A stretch of 64,000 nucleotides of DNA, taken from assembly GCF_000613885.1 (NCBI RefSeq), contig NZ_BAJV01000004.1, positions 62,001 to 126,000 on the forward strand, written 5' to 3'. This DNA is from Asaia prunellae JCM 25354. Its GTDB lineage: Bacteria > Pseudomonadota > Alphaproteobacteria > Acetobacterales > Acetobacteraceae. Positions 37,563-47,680 of the stretch are shown in pieces. A program made the translations under genes and the position numbers. The notes under the pieces are model-generated. The model ran no database searches, was not told the DNA's origin, and was given only the letters and a program-made list of their open reading frames with translations. Position 1 is the first letter of the stretch; each line of letters begins with the position of its first letter.

Positions 37563-38374
37563 ATGGACCACTTACACGATAACCACGCGGCGGACGCAAG
37601 CGAGAACCGTGAATTCGTGACTGCGCTGGCCAGAGGACTGGACGCACTCAGGATATGCGCCCGATATCCGAACGGGATGACACTCTCCGCAGTCGCGCGG
37701 GAACTCTCACTGCCCAGAGCCGCGGTGAGGCGCTCACTCCTGACCTTGTCTGCCATGGGCTACGTGTCGCAGACTGGTGCCATTTTCCAGATTACGCCGA
37801 AGGTACTGGATCTGGCGGCAGGCATGATGAATTTACCGCTCCCCAAACTGGCGCATCCTGTACTGCAGCAACTGAGCGACACCTTGCAGGAAAGCGCCTC
37901 CGTAGCGATTCTGGACGGGCTGGATATTCTCTATGTCGCACGTTCGGAATCCAGAAGGATCCTGTCTGTCGACCTCGGCATAGGAGCGCGCCTGCCAGCC
38001 TGGTGCACCTCCATGGGACGGGTGCTTCTTGCCTATCTCTCGGAGAGCCAGCGTCGGGAACATATGCCGATTGAACTCGTCGCCAGAACGCCCAGGACGA
38101 TTACCGACAGGGTGCTCCTCTCCACTCTGCTCGACCGGATACGCGACGACGGATACTGCATTCAGGATCAGGAACTCGAAATGGGACTGCGATCGGTTGC
38201 CGTTCCTATATGGGGTGCGGAAGGCAGGGTCGTCGCGGCGCTGAATGTCAGCACCCAGCTGCAAGAACACCCTTTTCCCAACTCGAGAAACAGGTGGTCT
38301 CTGCCGCCAAACGCTCAGCTGCCGAGATCGGTCAGAGATTGCGGAATTCCGGATCCGGGACGATCCGCAGCTGA
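37563..38374 (+). pseudogene. IclR-family regulator of the beta-ketoadipate genes (PcaR/PcaU-like), one frameshift
   Basis: N-terminal winged helix (GMTLSAVARELSLPRAAVRR) and IclR effector domain (ILYVARSESRRILSVDLGIG, LPAWCTSMGRVLLAYL, ELEMGLRSVAVPIW). The frame slips near 38275; with one base restored it ends QLEKQVVSAAKRSAAEIGQR and stops at 38374, about 270 residues, the family norm. LPAWCTSMGR is highly typical of PcaR/PcaU/PcaQ-type IclR regulators that sense beta-ketoadipate or protocatechuate. Two repeats before pcaI at 38584 and 38603 look like its binding sites. Confidence 0.83.
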
Positions 38375-38583
38375 AGCTTGCGCTGCATCAGCAAAAAATT
38401 CCTCCTGATAATCAGGAGAAAAGCGCGTCTCTATTGCTACAACATGGCTGATTACATGCGCGATTTATATAAAATCTAACCAGACCAATATCTTAAAATA
38501 ATAACATATCAATGTTCTAAATCACATAAACGAGACTGAACAAATAACTTCTTGCCAGAAGACACCTGATACGCGTCTAGTAT

Positions 38584-38617
38584 GTTCACTATGCGACCGT
38601 TTGTTCGACATGCGAAC
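38584..38617 (+). promoter_or_regulatory. tandem IclR-type operator upstream of pcaI
   Basis: GTTCACTATGCGACC at 38584 and GTTCGACATGCGAAC at 38603 are two copies of one 15-base pattern, 19 bases apart; the second is a perfect GTTCG-N5-CGAAC palindrome. From memory, the Pseudomonas PcaR site before pcaIJ has a very similar form. The second copy ends 18 bases before the pcaI ATG, so it overlaps the leader or promoter. The likely binder is the IclR protein encoded just upstream. Confidence 0.65.
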
Positions 38618-38635
38618 ACAGGTGGGGAATAAAAA

Positions 38636-39336
38636 ATGATCAACAAGGAAGTCAGATCCATTGCCGATGCCTTGCCGGGATACGCGATGACTCCGTGATC
38701 ATGGTGGGAGGTTTCGGTTCGGTAGGACAGCCGGATGCCCTGATCGAAGGACTTATCGAACAGGGCGCCCGTGACCTGACGATTATCGCCAATAATGCCG
38801 GTGCCGGACATGTAGGGCTGGCCAAGCTGATGGCAGCTGAACGCGTCCGCAAAATTATCTGCTCATTTCCGCGCTCGGCAGGATCGGTGGTCTTCGAAGA
38901 GCTGTTCCAGGCAGGCAAACTGGAACTTGAAATCGTCCCTCAGGGAACGCTCGCCGAACGGATACGCGCTGCAGGAGCCGGTATTCCTGGCTTCTATACC
39001 GCCACGACTGTCGGCACGCAGCTGGCCGAGGGGAAAGAAAGCAAGATTTTCGATGGCAGGCCCTATGTGCTTGAGCGTGCTCTCCAGGCCGATATTGCTC
39101 TGATCCAGGCATGGCGCACCGATCGCATGGGCAACTGCCTCTATCGCGAGAGCGGCCGCAATTTCAATCCGGTCATGGCCATGGCGGCACGTATGACCGT
39201 CGTCCAGAGCTGCGGCATGGTCCCGCTTGAGGATATGGACCCCGAAGCAATTGTCACTCCTGGCATTTTCGTCGAGCGGATCGTCGTGGTGCCGGACGAG
39301 ACCCGCGCAGCATCTCTCGACAGAAAGGCAGCATGA
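38636..39336 (+). pseudogene. pcaI: 3-oxoadipate CoA-transferase subunit A, one frameshift
   Basis: The ATG at 38636 begins MINKEVRSIADAL; after a break near 38675 (one base lost) the frame continues DDSVIMVGGFGSVGQPDAL to 39336, about 233 residues. Class I CoA-transferase subunit A motifs are GGFGSVG, NNAGAGHVGLA and GIPGFYTATTVGT, with MAARMTVVQ near the end. With PcaJ it moves CoA from succinyl-CoA to 3-oxoadipate. The stop overlaps the pcaJ start (ATGA). Confidence 0.87.
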
Positions 39337-40000
39337 TCATGACCAGCTACAAGCCTCTCTCCCGTGTTGATATGGCAACGCGTATCGCACGCGATATTCC
39401 TGAAGGATGGTATGTCAATCTCGCATCGGCATTCCAACTCTGGTGGCCGATGCCATACCGGAGGGGCGTGAAATCATTCTTCACAGCGAAAACGGCATAC
39501 TCGGCTTCGGCCCCGCTCCAGCTCCGGACAAACTTGATCCGTGGCTAATCAATGCAGGCAAGCAGCCTGTCTCACTCAATCCCGGCGGCAGTTTTTTCAG
39601 TCATACCGACAGCTTTGCCATGATCCGCGGGGGACATCTCGATCTCTGCGTTCTGGGTGCCTTCGAGGTGGCGGCGAATGGCGATCTCGCCAACTGGACC
39701 ACTTCCGCGCAGGATGCTGCCCCTGCCATTGGCGGCGCCATGGATCTGGCCGCCGGAACACGCCGCATCTGGGTCGCGACCGAGCACACGACCAAAACCG
39801 GTACGCCAAAACTTGTCGAACGCTGCTCCTATCCCCTTACCGCCCCGGCAGTCGTCGACCGGATCTACACAAATCTCGCTGTCATCGACGTTCGTGATAA
39901 TGCTTTCACAGTTATCGACATGATTCCTGGCCTCACCCGTGAGGAACTGCAATCAAAGACAGCAGCGCCTCTGTTTTTTGAGGTGCCCGAATATGCGTGA
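39333..40000 (+). pseudogene. pcaJ: 3-oxoadipate CoA-transferase subunit B, one frameshift
   Basis: Starts MIMTSYKPLSRVDMATRIA; the frame breaks near 39425 within the sequence that should read VNLGIGIPTLVAD and then continues to 40000. The restored length of about 222 residues is typical. The catalytic Glu lies in SENGILGFGP; GGHLDLCVLGAFEV and LTREELQSKTAAP complete the family pattern. Its end overlaps the start of pcaF by eight bases, giving a coupled pcaIJF unit. Confidence 0.87.
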
Positions 40001-41197
40001 AGCCTATATCTGCGATTTTACACGCAGTCCCATCGGTCGCTATGCAGGCGCTCTCAGTCATGTCAGGGCCGATGACCTCGCCGCGCATCCCATAAGGGCA
40101 TTGCGCGAGCGACACCCCAATATTGACTGGGCCGCTCTGGACGACTGTTTCATGGGCTGCGCCAATCAGGCTGGCGAGGACAACCGGAACGTGGCCCGTA
40201 TGGCTGTCTTGCTTGCAGGATTACCGGTCTCCGCCCCTGGAACCACAATCAACCGTCTCTGCGGTTCCGGACTGGATGCTGTCGGACAGGCCGCACGCGC
40301 CATCAAGGCAGGCGAGGCTGATCTGGTACTGGCCGGCGGTGTGGAGAGCATGTCCCGCGCACCTTTCGTCATGCCGAAAGCGACAAATGCCTTTTCGCGC
40401 GATAACACCGTATATGACACGACAATAGGATGGCGTTTCGTCAATCCCGCCCTGAAGGAACTCTGGGGGTGCGCGTCAATGCCCGAAACCGGCGAGAATG
40501 TCGCCGCCCAATTTGGTATCTCACGCGCAGACCAGGATGCTTTTGCCCTGCGTTCGCAGCAGAATGCCGAGAAAGCGCGTCTTGCCGGTTATTTTGCCCG
40601 GGAAATAACACCTATCAAGGTGACTGTCGGACGCATCGAGAGCCTGGTTGAGACCGACGAACATCCACGGCCGGAAACCACATCAGAATCATTGGCACGG
40701 CTCAAGGCGCCGTTCCGCAAGGAAGGAGGAACCGTCACGGCTGGAAATGCCTCCGGCGTCAATGATGGTGCTGCATGCCTGATCCTTGCGAGTGAAGAGG
40801 GCATCCGCCGCTTCGACCTTACGCCCCGAGCCCGCGTCGTTGCAATGGCAACTGCGGGCCTTGAGCCGATATCATGGGGTATGGCCCTGTTGCCGCCACG
40901 CAGCGTCTTCTCGCCAGAACAGGTCGGTCTCTGTCCGATGTCGATCTTGTGGAGCTGAACGAGGCTTTCGCCAGTCAATCGCTTGCGGTCATGCGTGGAC
41001 TGGGTCTCCCGGATGACTGTGACAAGGTCAATCCCCATGGCGGTGCGATTGCACTCGGGCATCCGCTTGGCATGTCCGGGGCCAGACTGGCCATGACAGC
41101 GATCAACGGTCTGGAACAAAGGCAGCAACGTACAGCTATCGTAACCATGTGTATTGGCGTAGGCCAGGGCATCGCAGCACTTATCGATCGCGTGTAG
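39993..41197 (+). pseudogene. pcaF: beta-ketoadipyl-CoA thiolase, one frameshift
   Basis: Thiolase with nucleophile Cys in NRLCGSGLDA near residue 90, GGVESMSRAPFV, and, after a frame break near 40870, [24 protein letters not shown] and the second catalytic Cys in MCIGVGQG. One restored base gives about 401 residues, exactly the usual length. The substrate assignment rests on the pcaIJ context and the MSRAPFVM region seen in PcaF proteins. It yields succinyl-CoA and acetyl-CoA, completing the pathway. Confidence 0.88.
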
Positions 41198-41303
41198 TCC
41201 TTGCCAATATAATTGTTATTTCATGCGAATTTGATCGTCCTGTAGAGAACGGCAAGAATAGTTATTTTGGAATGACATATCACGTCGTTCCATGGAGGCC
41301 GAT

Positions 41304-42693
41304 ATGTCAGGTTCTTTTTTGCCGGAGGTGAAATCCACCGCCGGACCATCGGCACGTTTCACGGGAAGTGCCTCATCCTCAATGCGTGCCGATACCACGG
41401 TCAAGACGGGATGGACGCCCATGCGCGCCATCATCATCATGCTCTGCTTCGGCGTGAACATGGTCGATGGCGTCGATGTACTTATGCTCTCCTATGTTGC
41501 ACCCACCCTTCGAAAGGCTCGGCCTGACATCCGGGCAGCTTGGCATGCTCTTCAGTGCCGGCCTCGCCGGCATGGCAGTGGGTGGCCTTCTGCTCGCTCC
41601 TCTATCTGACAAGACAGGCCGCAGACCGCTGATCCTGTTTTCTGTTGCCCTGATGTCGATCTGCATGATTGCCAGCGGCTATGCGACGACCATGTGGCAT
41701 CTGGTGGTACTGCGGCTGGGCGTAGGCGCCGGAATCGGTGCCGCCCTGGCAAGCATCTCCACTCTCGCCGCAGAATATGCCCCACCAAAGCATCATGATT
41801 TTGCGGTTGCGATGCTACAGGGCGGCTACCCGATAGCCGCCACGATCACCGGATTCATTGTCGCCCCCCTGATCAATAGCTGGAGCTGGGAATCCCTGCT
41901 TCTTGGAGCAGGCCTGTTTTCTGCTTCCGCTATTCTGCCCCTGTTTTTTTTCCTGCCTGAATCGACGGCCTTCCTGGAACAACGCCAGCCACGCGACGCG
42001 CTCGGTCGCATCAATCGTATCGAGAAGCGCCTCGGGCTGCCTGTTTCTACCACTTTGCCGGAAAAACCCGCGTCTCAACAGAATAATACGGGCGTCTCAG
42101 GCCTGTTCAGTGACGGCATGCTTCCCAGCACGCTTCTGCTCTGGCTGACAACGATCTGCGGTTTCATGACGCTCTATTTTATCATCAGCTGGATACCGAA
42201 ACTGGCCATCGAAGCCGGGCTCGATATTTCCCACAGCATCTATGCTGGGGCGCTTTATAATATCGGTGCCTTCGTTGGGTGTGCGACGATCGGAATCGTT
42301 GCCCTGCGTCTGACCCTGCACCGCACAATCATGCTGTATCTGTTCTGCGCGGCAATCGCGCTCAGCCTCTTCGGTGTCATGTCTATGTCGCTGGCAGGCG
42401 TGTTGATCATGGCGTTCCTGATCGGTGTCTTTCTGCAGGGTGGATTCAACGGCAGTTATCCTCTCGCCGCTGGTCTTTACCCCGTAAAAGTCCGTTCAAC
42501 CGGAATGGGTTGGGCGATGGGCGTAGGCCGGATCGGTGCCGTCATTGGTCCCTATCTGGGCGGGCAATTGCTTCAGCATCATGTACGGCTCTCGATCATC
42601 TTTCAGATCTATGCCGTGCCCCTTCTCATCTGCATCGCCTGCGTCTTTGGCCTGTCTGTCTACAAACGCATGAACAAGGGAGTTCCCTCATGA
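41304..42693 (+). pseudogene. MFS transporter, aromatic acid:H+ symporter type (PcaK-like), one frameshift
   Basis: Start at 41304 is favoured by GGAGG five bases upstream. Twelve membrane segments; the first helix region has NMVDGVDVLMLSYVAP and the loop after helix two has LSDKTGRRPL, both typical of the AAHS family that imports 4-hydroxybenzoate, protocatechuate, shikimate or quinate. The frame breaks near 41515, where two T bases appear to be missing (AFGLTSGQLG expected). The stop overlaps the next gene's ATG at 42690. Probably takes up the hydroaromatic or aromatic acid used by this cluster. Confidence 0.82.
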
Positions 42694-43520
42694 AATGGCT
42701 ATGCGGCCTCATCGGTGAGGATATCCGGCAATCACGCAGCCCTGCCATGCATGAACGTGAAGCACGTCATATGGACATGGCACTCGAATATCGCCTGATC
42801 GATATGACAATGCCGCAATACAAGACGTATTCACTTGCGACGATGCTGGATGAAATGGAGCAAAACGGCTTTGCCGGCACGAACATCACGCATCCCTTCA
42901 AGCAGAAAGTCATTGCACTTCTTGATGACGTTTCCGATGCGGCCCGACAGATTGGCGCGGTGAATACAGTCCTGTTTCGAGATGGCAAGCGCATCGGGCA
43001 TAATACCGACTGGTCAGGGTACAGAGAGAACTTTCTACGCGGCTTGCCTGGTGTAGCCTTGCACTCAGTCGCACAAATTGGTGCGGGAGGTGCAGCAGCA
43101 GCCGTTTCTTATGCACTCCTGACACTCGGGGTCAGGCAGTTATCGATATTTGATCTGGCATCTGATCGGGCCGACGGCCTCGCGGCAAACCTGACGACGC
43201 AATTTCCGGATGCAGAAGTGAGATCTGTCAGATCAATCGAGACAGCGCTCAAATCGGCTCAGGGCGTCGTTCAATCGACCCCCATCGGTATGTATGCCCA
43301 TCCTGGCACGCCGTTCCCGCCCGATTTTCTCACGCCGGATCAATGGTTCTCTGAAGTTGTCTATTTTCCGAGAGAAACCCAGTTGCTCAAGGCAGCAAGA
43401 GATCGTGGCTGCAAGGTTCTCGATGGCGTCGGTATGGCGGTCTTCCAGGCGGCAGATGCCTTCGAACTCTTTACCGGCCGCGTCCCTGACCGCGAGCGCA
43501 TATTAAGAGAATTCGACTGA
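42690..43520 (+). CDS. quinate/shikimate dehydrogenase (AroE family)
   Basis: 276 residues. Shikimate dehydrogenase signature: GEDIRQSRSPAMHEREA at the start, catalytic Lys in NITHPFKQK near residue 70, GAVNTVLF, NTDWSGY, nucleotide motif GAGGAAAAV near residue 130 and GVGMAVFQAADAF near the end. In this catabolic cluster it most likely oxidises quinate or shikimate (QuiB/YdiB/QsuD-like) rather than serving aromatic amino acid synthesis. It overlaps the transporter upstream; the dehydratase follows after 150 bases. Confidence 0.85.
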   Translation: MKWLCGLIGEDIRQSRSPAMHEREARHMDMALEYRLIDMTMPQYKTYSLATMLDEMEQNGFAGTNITHPFKQKVIALLDDVSDAARQIGAVNTVLFRDGKRIGHNTDWSGYRENFLRGLPGVALHSVAQIGAGGAAAAVSYALLTLGVRQLSIFDLASDRADGLAANLTTQFPDAEVRSVRSIETALKSAQGVVQSTPIGMYAHPGTPFPPDFLTPDQWFSEVVYFPRETQLLKAARDRGCKVLDGVGMAVFQAADAFELFTGRVPDRERILREFD

Positions 43521-43670
43521 GATCCTCTTCGCCTTTCTCTCAGGATCACTGACGCGCCAACTTCCCGAAACGGTCACCCTTGTCTGGTGCGATACACATC
43601 ACTCTGAAAACCGGGGCATCCGGCCAGAATGCCGCACTCCCGGCTCGAGCGTTCTGAAAGGAACATCACG

Positions 43671-45548
43671 ATGCTGAACTCAATTGCGACAGTCTCCCTG
43701 AGCGGGACCCTGCGTGAAAAGCTTGAAGCCATCGCCGAAGCCGGTTTCAGAGCCGCCGAGATTTTCGAGAATGATTTCCTGGCCTCTGATCTCTCGGCGC
43801 AGGATGTGCGCCTTCTCATGAGCGATCTTGGGCTTGCCAATGTCGTCTATCAGCCTTTTCGCGATTTTGAGGGGCTTTCAGGCCTCGACAGAATACGTGC
43901 CTTTGACCGCGCCGAGAAAAAATTCGACCTCATGCAGCAGATCGGTACCGATCTGCTGCTGGTCTGCTCGACAACGATAAGGGACTCCAGCGCAGACCCT
44001 CAGAGAATTGCGGATGATTTCCGCGAGCTGGGCGAAAGGGCCGGGAAACGGCAATTGCGCATTGCCTATGAGGCGCTCGCCTGGGGGCAGCATATCAATG
44101 ACCATCGCCAGGTCATCGATATCGTCAGGCAAGTCGACCTCCCATCGGTCGGTCTCGTTCTCGACAGCTTTCATTCCCTTTCGCGTGATATTCCCGTTTC
44201 TTCTATCGACGACATCGATCCGGAAAAAATATTCCTCGTCCAGATGGCGGATGCGCCATTGATGAAAATGGATCTTCTTCAGTGGAGCCGGCATTATCGC
44301 TGTATGCCGCTTCAGGGCGGTTTGGCTGTGACCGAGTGGGTCGCTGCACTGATGCGTATCGGATACAAAGGACCGCTCTCGCTCGAAATCTTCAATGACA
44401 GCTTCCGCGCCGGATTTGCAAAGATCATCGCCGAGGACGGCCATCGTTCGCTGGTCGCTGTAAGAGGAGAGGCAAGCCAGCTTCTGGACCAGAAAACCCG
44501 TATCGTTGGAAGACCCGACGTAAAACTGGAGTTCGTCGAGTTTGCAGCAGCTCCGGAAACCGAACCCGTCCTCGAGAAAATGCTTCGTGGCCTTGGACTC
44601 AAACGCGTGGGACGTCACAGAACGAGGGCGGTTCAGCTCTGGCAAGGCGCGGGAAAAGCCCGCATCATCATCAACAATGACGGCGCGTCACTTGCGGGCA
44701 GTTTCAGTCTCATGCATGGCCAGGGTGTCTGCGCGATCGGCGTCAGAGTGCCGGATCGTAAAGCCGCAGCATCCCGGGCCGTCACACTTGGTATCGCTAC
44801 CCATCATGAAACTGCCGACAGTCTGAATCAACTCGATATTCCTGCATTGCGTGCGATCGGGGGAAGCCTGATCTATCTGCTGGATGATGAAACCGAAGAG
44901 CATCTGTGGGAGCGTGAATTCATCATTGAATCTGCCTCACCTACACAGGTGAGAGGTGGAATATATGATTTTGATCATCTCTCTTCTGTCGTCAGGCCCG
45001 ACGAATTCCTCTCATGGGTTCTTTACTGGACAACAGTTTTCAAGCTGGATGCCTGCCCGGTTGTCGATGTGATCGATCCGGGCGGTATGGTTCAAAGCCG
45101 GGCGATCGAAAACAGGACCGGTGCATTGCGCATCACGCTTGGTGCCGCGCAGGGGCAGCATACTCTGGCCTCTCGCTTCGAACGCAATTTCTTCGGATCC
45201 GGCTATCAGCATCTGGCCCTCGCCACCGATGATATTTTCGAAGCCGCAGAAAGAATGAAACGTGCCAGTCTTCCGGTTCTGGAAATCGGACAGAATTATT
45301 ATGATGATCTGCAGGCCCGGTTCGGTATCACGAAGGAGCTGGCGGACAGGCTGGCCGCCAGTAATATCCTTTATGATCGAGCACCGGATGGCGGCGAGTT
45401 TTTCCAGATTTTCTCACGCGCAATAGACCGCACGTTTTTCTTCGAGATCGTGCAGCGTGTCGGTACTTATGGCGGCTACGGTGCTCCCAATACCGCAATC
45501 AGGCTTACCGCGCAGCGACGCGCCGGAGCTGTGCCAGAGGCGCTGTGA
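43671..45548 (+). CDS. quiC: 3-dehydroshikimate dehydratase, two-domain (TIM barrel + HPPD-like)
   Basis: 625 residues from the ATG at 43671, preceded by AAAGGAA; a frame extension upstream to 43629 is not needed. Residues 1-270 are a sugar-isomerase-like TIM barrel (EAGFRAAEIFENDF, LLLVCSTT, IAYEALAWGQHI, GLVLDSFHSL, PLSLEIFND) with the metal site of QuiC/AsbF dehydratases. Residues 290-625 are a vicinal-oxygen-chelate part resembling 4-hydroxyphenylpyruvate dioxygenase (YQHLALATDDIFEA, GGEFFQIFSR). This matches QuiC1-type proteins that convert 3-dehydroshikimate to protocatechuate, linking quinate/shikimate oxidation to pcaHG. Confidence 0.9.
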   Translation: MLNSIATVSLSGTLREKLEAIAEAGFRAAEIFENDFLASDLSAQDVRLLMSDLGLANVVYQPFRDFEGLSGLDRIRAFDRAEKKFDLMQQIGTDLLLVCSTTIRDSSADPQRIADDFRELGERAGKRQLRIAYEALAWGQHINDHRQVIDIVRQVDLPSVGLVLDSFHSLSRDIPVSSIDDIDPEKIFLVQMADAPLMKMDLLQWSRHYRCMPLQGGLAVTEWVAALMRIGYKGPLSLEIFNDSFRAGFAKIIAEDGHRSLVAVRGEASQLLDQKTRIVGRPDVKLEFVEFAAAPETEPVLEKMLRGLGLKRVGRHRTRAVQLWQGAGKARIIINNDGASLAGSFSLMHGQGVCAIGVRVPDRKAAASRAVTLGIATHHETADSLNQLDIPALRAIGGSLIYLLDDETEEHLWEREFIIESASPTQVRGGIYDFDHLSSVVRPDEFLSWVLYWTTVFKLDACPVVDVIDPGGMVQSRAIENRTGALRITLGAAQGQHTLASRFERNFFGSGYQHLALATDDIFEAAERMKRASLPVLEIGQNYYDDLQARFGITKELADRLAASNILYDRAPDGGEFFQIFSRAIDRTFFFEIVQRVGTYGGYGAPNTAIRLTAQRRAGAVPEAL

Positions 45549-45664
45549 CGACTCACAGACGAATGTGGCCCCCTCCCCCTTCGTGAATTGACTCAAATCC
45601 GGAAAACGACGACGTCACCCGTCTGACCCTGTGCTGAAAAGCTGCAGAAGGCGACGTCGCTCCC

Positions 45665-47251
45665 GTGACTGGTGAGCATCAGATGATCCTGTTCTGTTCG
45701 ACACGATGCGTGGCGCTCAGCCTCGCCGCTTTTTTTTGCACCGTGATTTTCGCCCCAGCATCGAACGCTGCAACGCGAGCGCCACAACATGCCGACACCA
45801 AAACCATGGCGGCAATTGGCCCCAGAAATCTGCCTGCGAAAAATGATTCTTCGCAGGTCCGGGGTTACAGCAATAGTCCTTATGAAAGGATCCTGAAGGA
45901 CCTGGAGGATGCAACGCAGGATTCCGTGGCCTCGACACCAAGTGAACGCAAGAGTACGGGCATGAACGCCTCCGCTCTTGGCTCCTCCTGGCCAGAAATA
46001 CGCATCGTGCCGGAAAATGACCGACTGCTCGGCTCAATCTGGGGATGGCGTAAAAAGCTTTCACAGTCGGGCTTCGATTTTACACTCACTTACCTGGCTG
46101 AAGGTGTTGGCAATGTCAGCGGCGGGCGGAAACGGGGATTTACCTATTCTCATCAGATCGTGTTTGGCACTGATTTCGATCTTGGGAAAATGGCCGGGCT
46201 TCGCGGGTTGTCATTTCATATGCTCGGGATCAACCGGGCCGGTCGCAGTGTAGGTCGTGATTATCTGGGCGATACCAGCCTAATCCAGCCGCAGCAGGAT
46301 TATGGCGTTGGTGGAAACGTCGTTTACAAACTCGTCTACATGTATCTGGAGCAGACCTTGTGGCACGGCAAGGTTACGATCGATGCCGGTCATATGCCAG
46401 CCAATCTGAAATATGGAACGGCCTATTTCGGCTGCTATTCCCTTAACAGCATTATCTGCGCCCATGAGACTGGATTGTCCGTTGCGTCGAAATGGCGCTC
46501 CTGGCCATTTTCCCAGTGGGGAGGCACAGTCAAGATCAAACCCGGTCATGATCTCTACATGCAGGCTGGTTTCTATGAAGCCTCCGCCACTGAAGGCGGA
46601 CGTGCGGGTTTTGATTTCTCATTCAGGCCACTCGGCTATGTCGTTCCCATGGAGATCGGCTGGGAACCCTCTCTGGGCCGTCATAAGCTTACAGGCCATT
46701 ACAAACTGGGAGGATATTTTGATACCTCCAATCACCCGGACCCTTTCACAGCTTATGACGGGACACCCATCCCTCTGACGCGCCGTGCGCCGAAAATTGA
46801 ACGTCAGCGTGGTGCTTGGTACGTTGGTGCCGACCAGATGATCGCCCGGTTCGGGCCCGCGAAAGATCAGGGCCTGACCGTGTTCGGAATAGCAGGTTTC
46901 AACCAGGGCGCCTCGCTCGCCGGACAGAACCAGTACACGGTCGGAATCATCTCACAGGGCATGTTTCCCAGCCGGATAACGGACGCCATATCCCTCTTCT
47001 GGTCCTGGCAAAGTGTGAACAGGAAGATCACACGCGCGCAGGAAATGCAGCAGGATCTGGGTTACAGTACTCTTCGCGGCGGCGTTACCATGCCTCAGTC
47101 GAGCTTCCAGGTTCTTGAACTGACTTATACCGCCTTCATTACCCGAGGCCTGAAACTTCTTCCAGACATTCAGTATATCGTACACCCGGACGCCAATACA
47201 AAATACCCGAATGCTGTCGAAATGGGCTTTCGATTGCTGGCGCAATTCTAA
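45665..47251 (+). CDS. OprB-family carbohydrate-selective porin
   Basis: 528 residues from GTG 45665; an ATG at 45683 gives a neater signal peptide (LSLAAFFCTVIFAPASNA). A low-complexity linker follows to about 115, then a beta-rich barrel with FDFTLTYLAEGVGNVSGG, NLKYGTAYFGCYSLNS, GWEPSLGRHKLTGHYKLGGY and a final aromatic residue (RLLAQF), as outer-membrane proteins require. OprB porins pass sugars and small polar acids across the outer membrane. Its place after quiC suggests import of quinate or shikimate or their products; acetic acid bacteria often pair such porins with periplasmic oxidations. Confidence 0.88.
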   Translation: MTGEHQMILFCSTRCVALSLAAFFCTVIFAPASNAATRAPQHADTKTMAAIGPRNLPAKNDSSQVRGYSNSPYERILKDLEDATQDSVASTPSERKSTGMNASALGSSWPEIRIVPENDRLLGSIWGWRKKLSQSGFDFTLTYLAEGVGNVSGGRKRGFTYSHQIVFGTDFDLGKMAGLRGLSFHMLGINRAGRSVGRDYLGDTSLIQPQQDYGVGGNVVYKLVYMYLEQTLWHGKVTIDAGHMPANLKYGTAYFGCYSLNSIICAHETGLSVASKWRSWPFSQWGGTVKIKPGHDLYMQAGFYEASATEGGRAGFDFSFRPLGYVVPMEIGWEPSLGRHKLTGHYKLGGYFDTSNHPDPFTAYDGTPIPLTRRAPKIERQRGAWYVGADQMIARFGPAKDQGLTVFGIAGFNQGASLAGQNQYTVGIISQGMFPSRITDAISLFWSWQSVNRKITRAQEMQQDLGYSTLRGGVTMPQSSFQVLELTYTAFITRGLKLLPDIQYIVHPDANTKYPNAVEMGFRLLAQF

Positions 47252-47680
47252 GATATTTGTCTCAAGAGGCCTTCCATATCGCGGCGCAGCGGTAAAAAAT
47301 CTGTTGCCGATACGTCGCTTGAGGCATCGGGTGATCTTGCCTCAGGTTTCAGGGCCAGAACGTGATTTCGATGTGGTTGCAACGTTTGTATTTTCGCTTG
47401 TCATATTGGACTGTTTTGCCGAGGGATATCCTTTCTGTGATGCAGGGACTGATCCCTCAGGACCTGATAAAAACCGGTCTGGTCAATATCATCTATTCCT
47501 TGCGTTGTTTTTCTTTCATTGGTCTGATCAGCATTGCCACTCTAATCATGCTTTGCTCGATCCTTTTTTGATCCCTCTGCCTGTTAGTGACCGGCAAGCG
47601 TGATCTGATCAGCTTCTGATGCGTATTGTCTGTAATGGAATGGCTGCCGCCATTCGTTTTTGACAGGGAGTGCGCGAGCA
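47252..47680. other. intergenic region with a weak small reading frame
   Basis: About 430 bases. A frame at 47362-47571 would encode 69 residues with one hydrophobic C-terminal segment, but it lacks a good ribosome-binding site and any relative I recognise, so I do not call it a gene. The promoter of the oxidoreductase at 47681 should lie in the right half. Confidence 0.4.
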
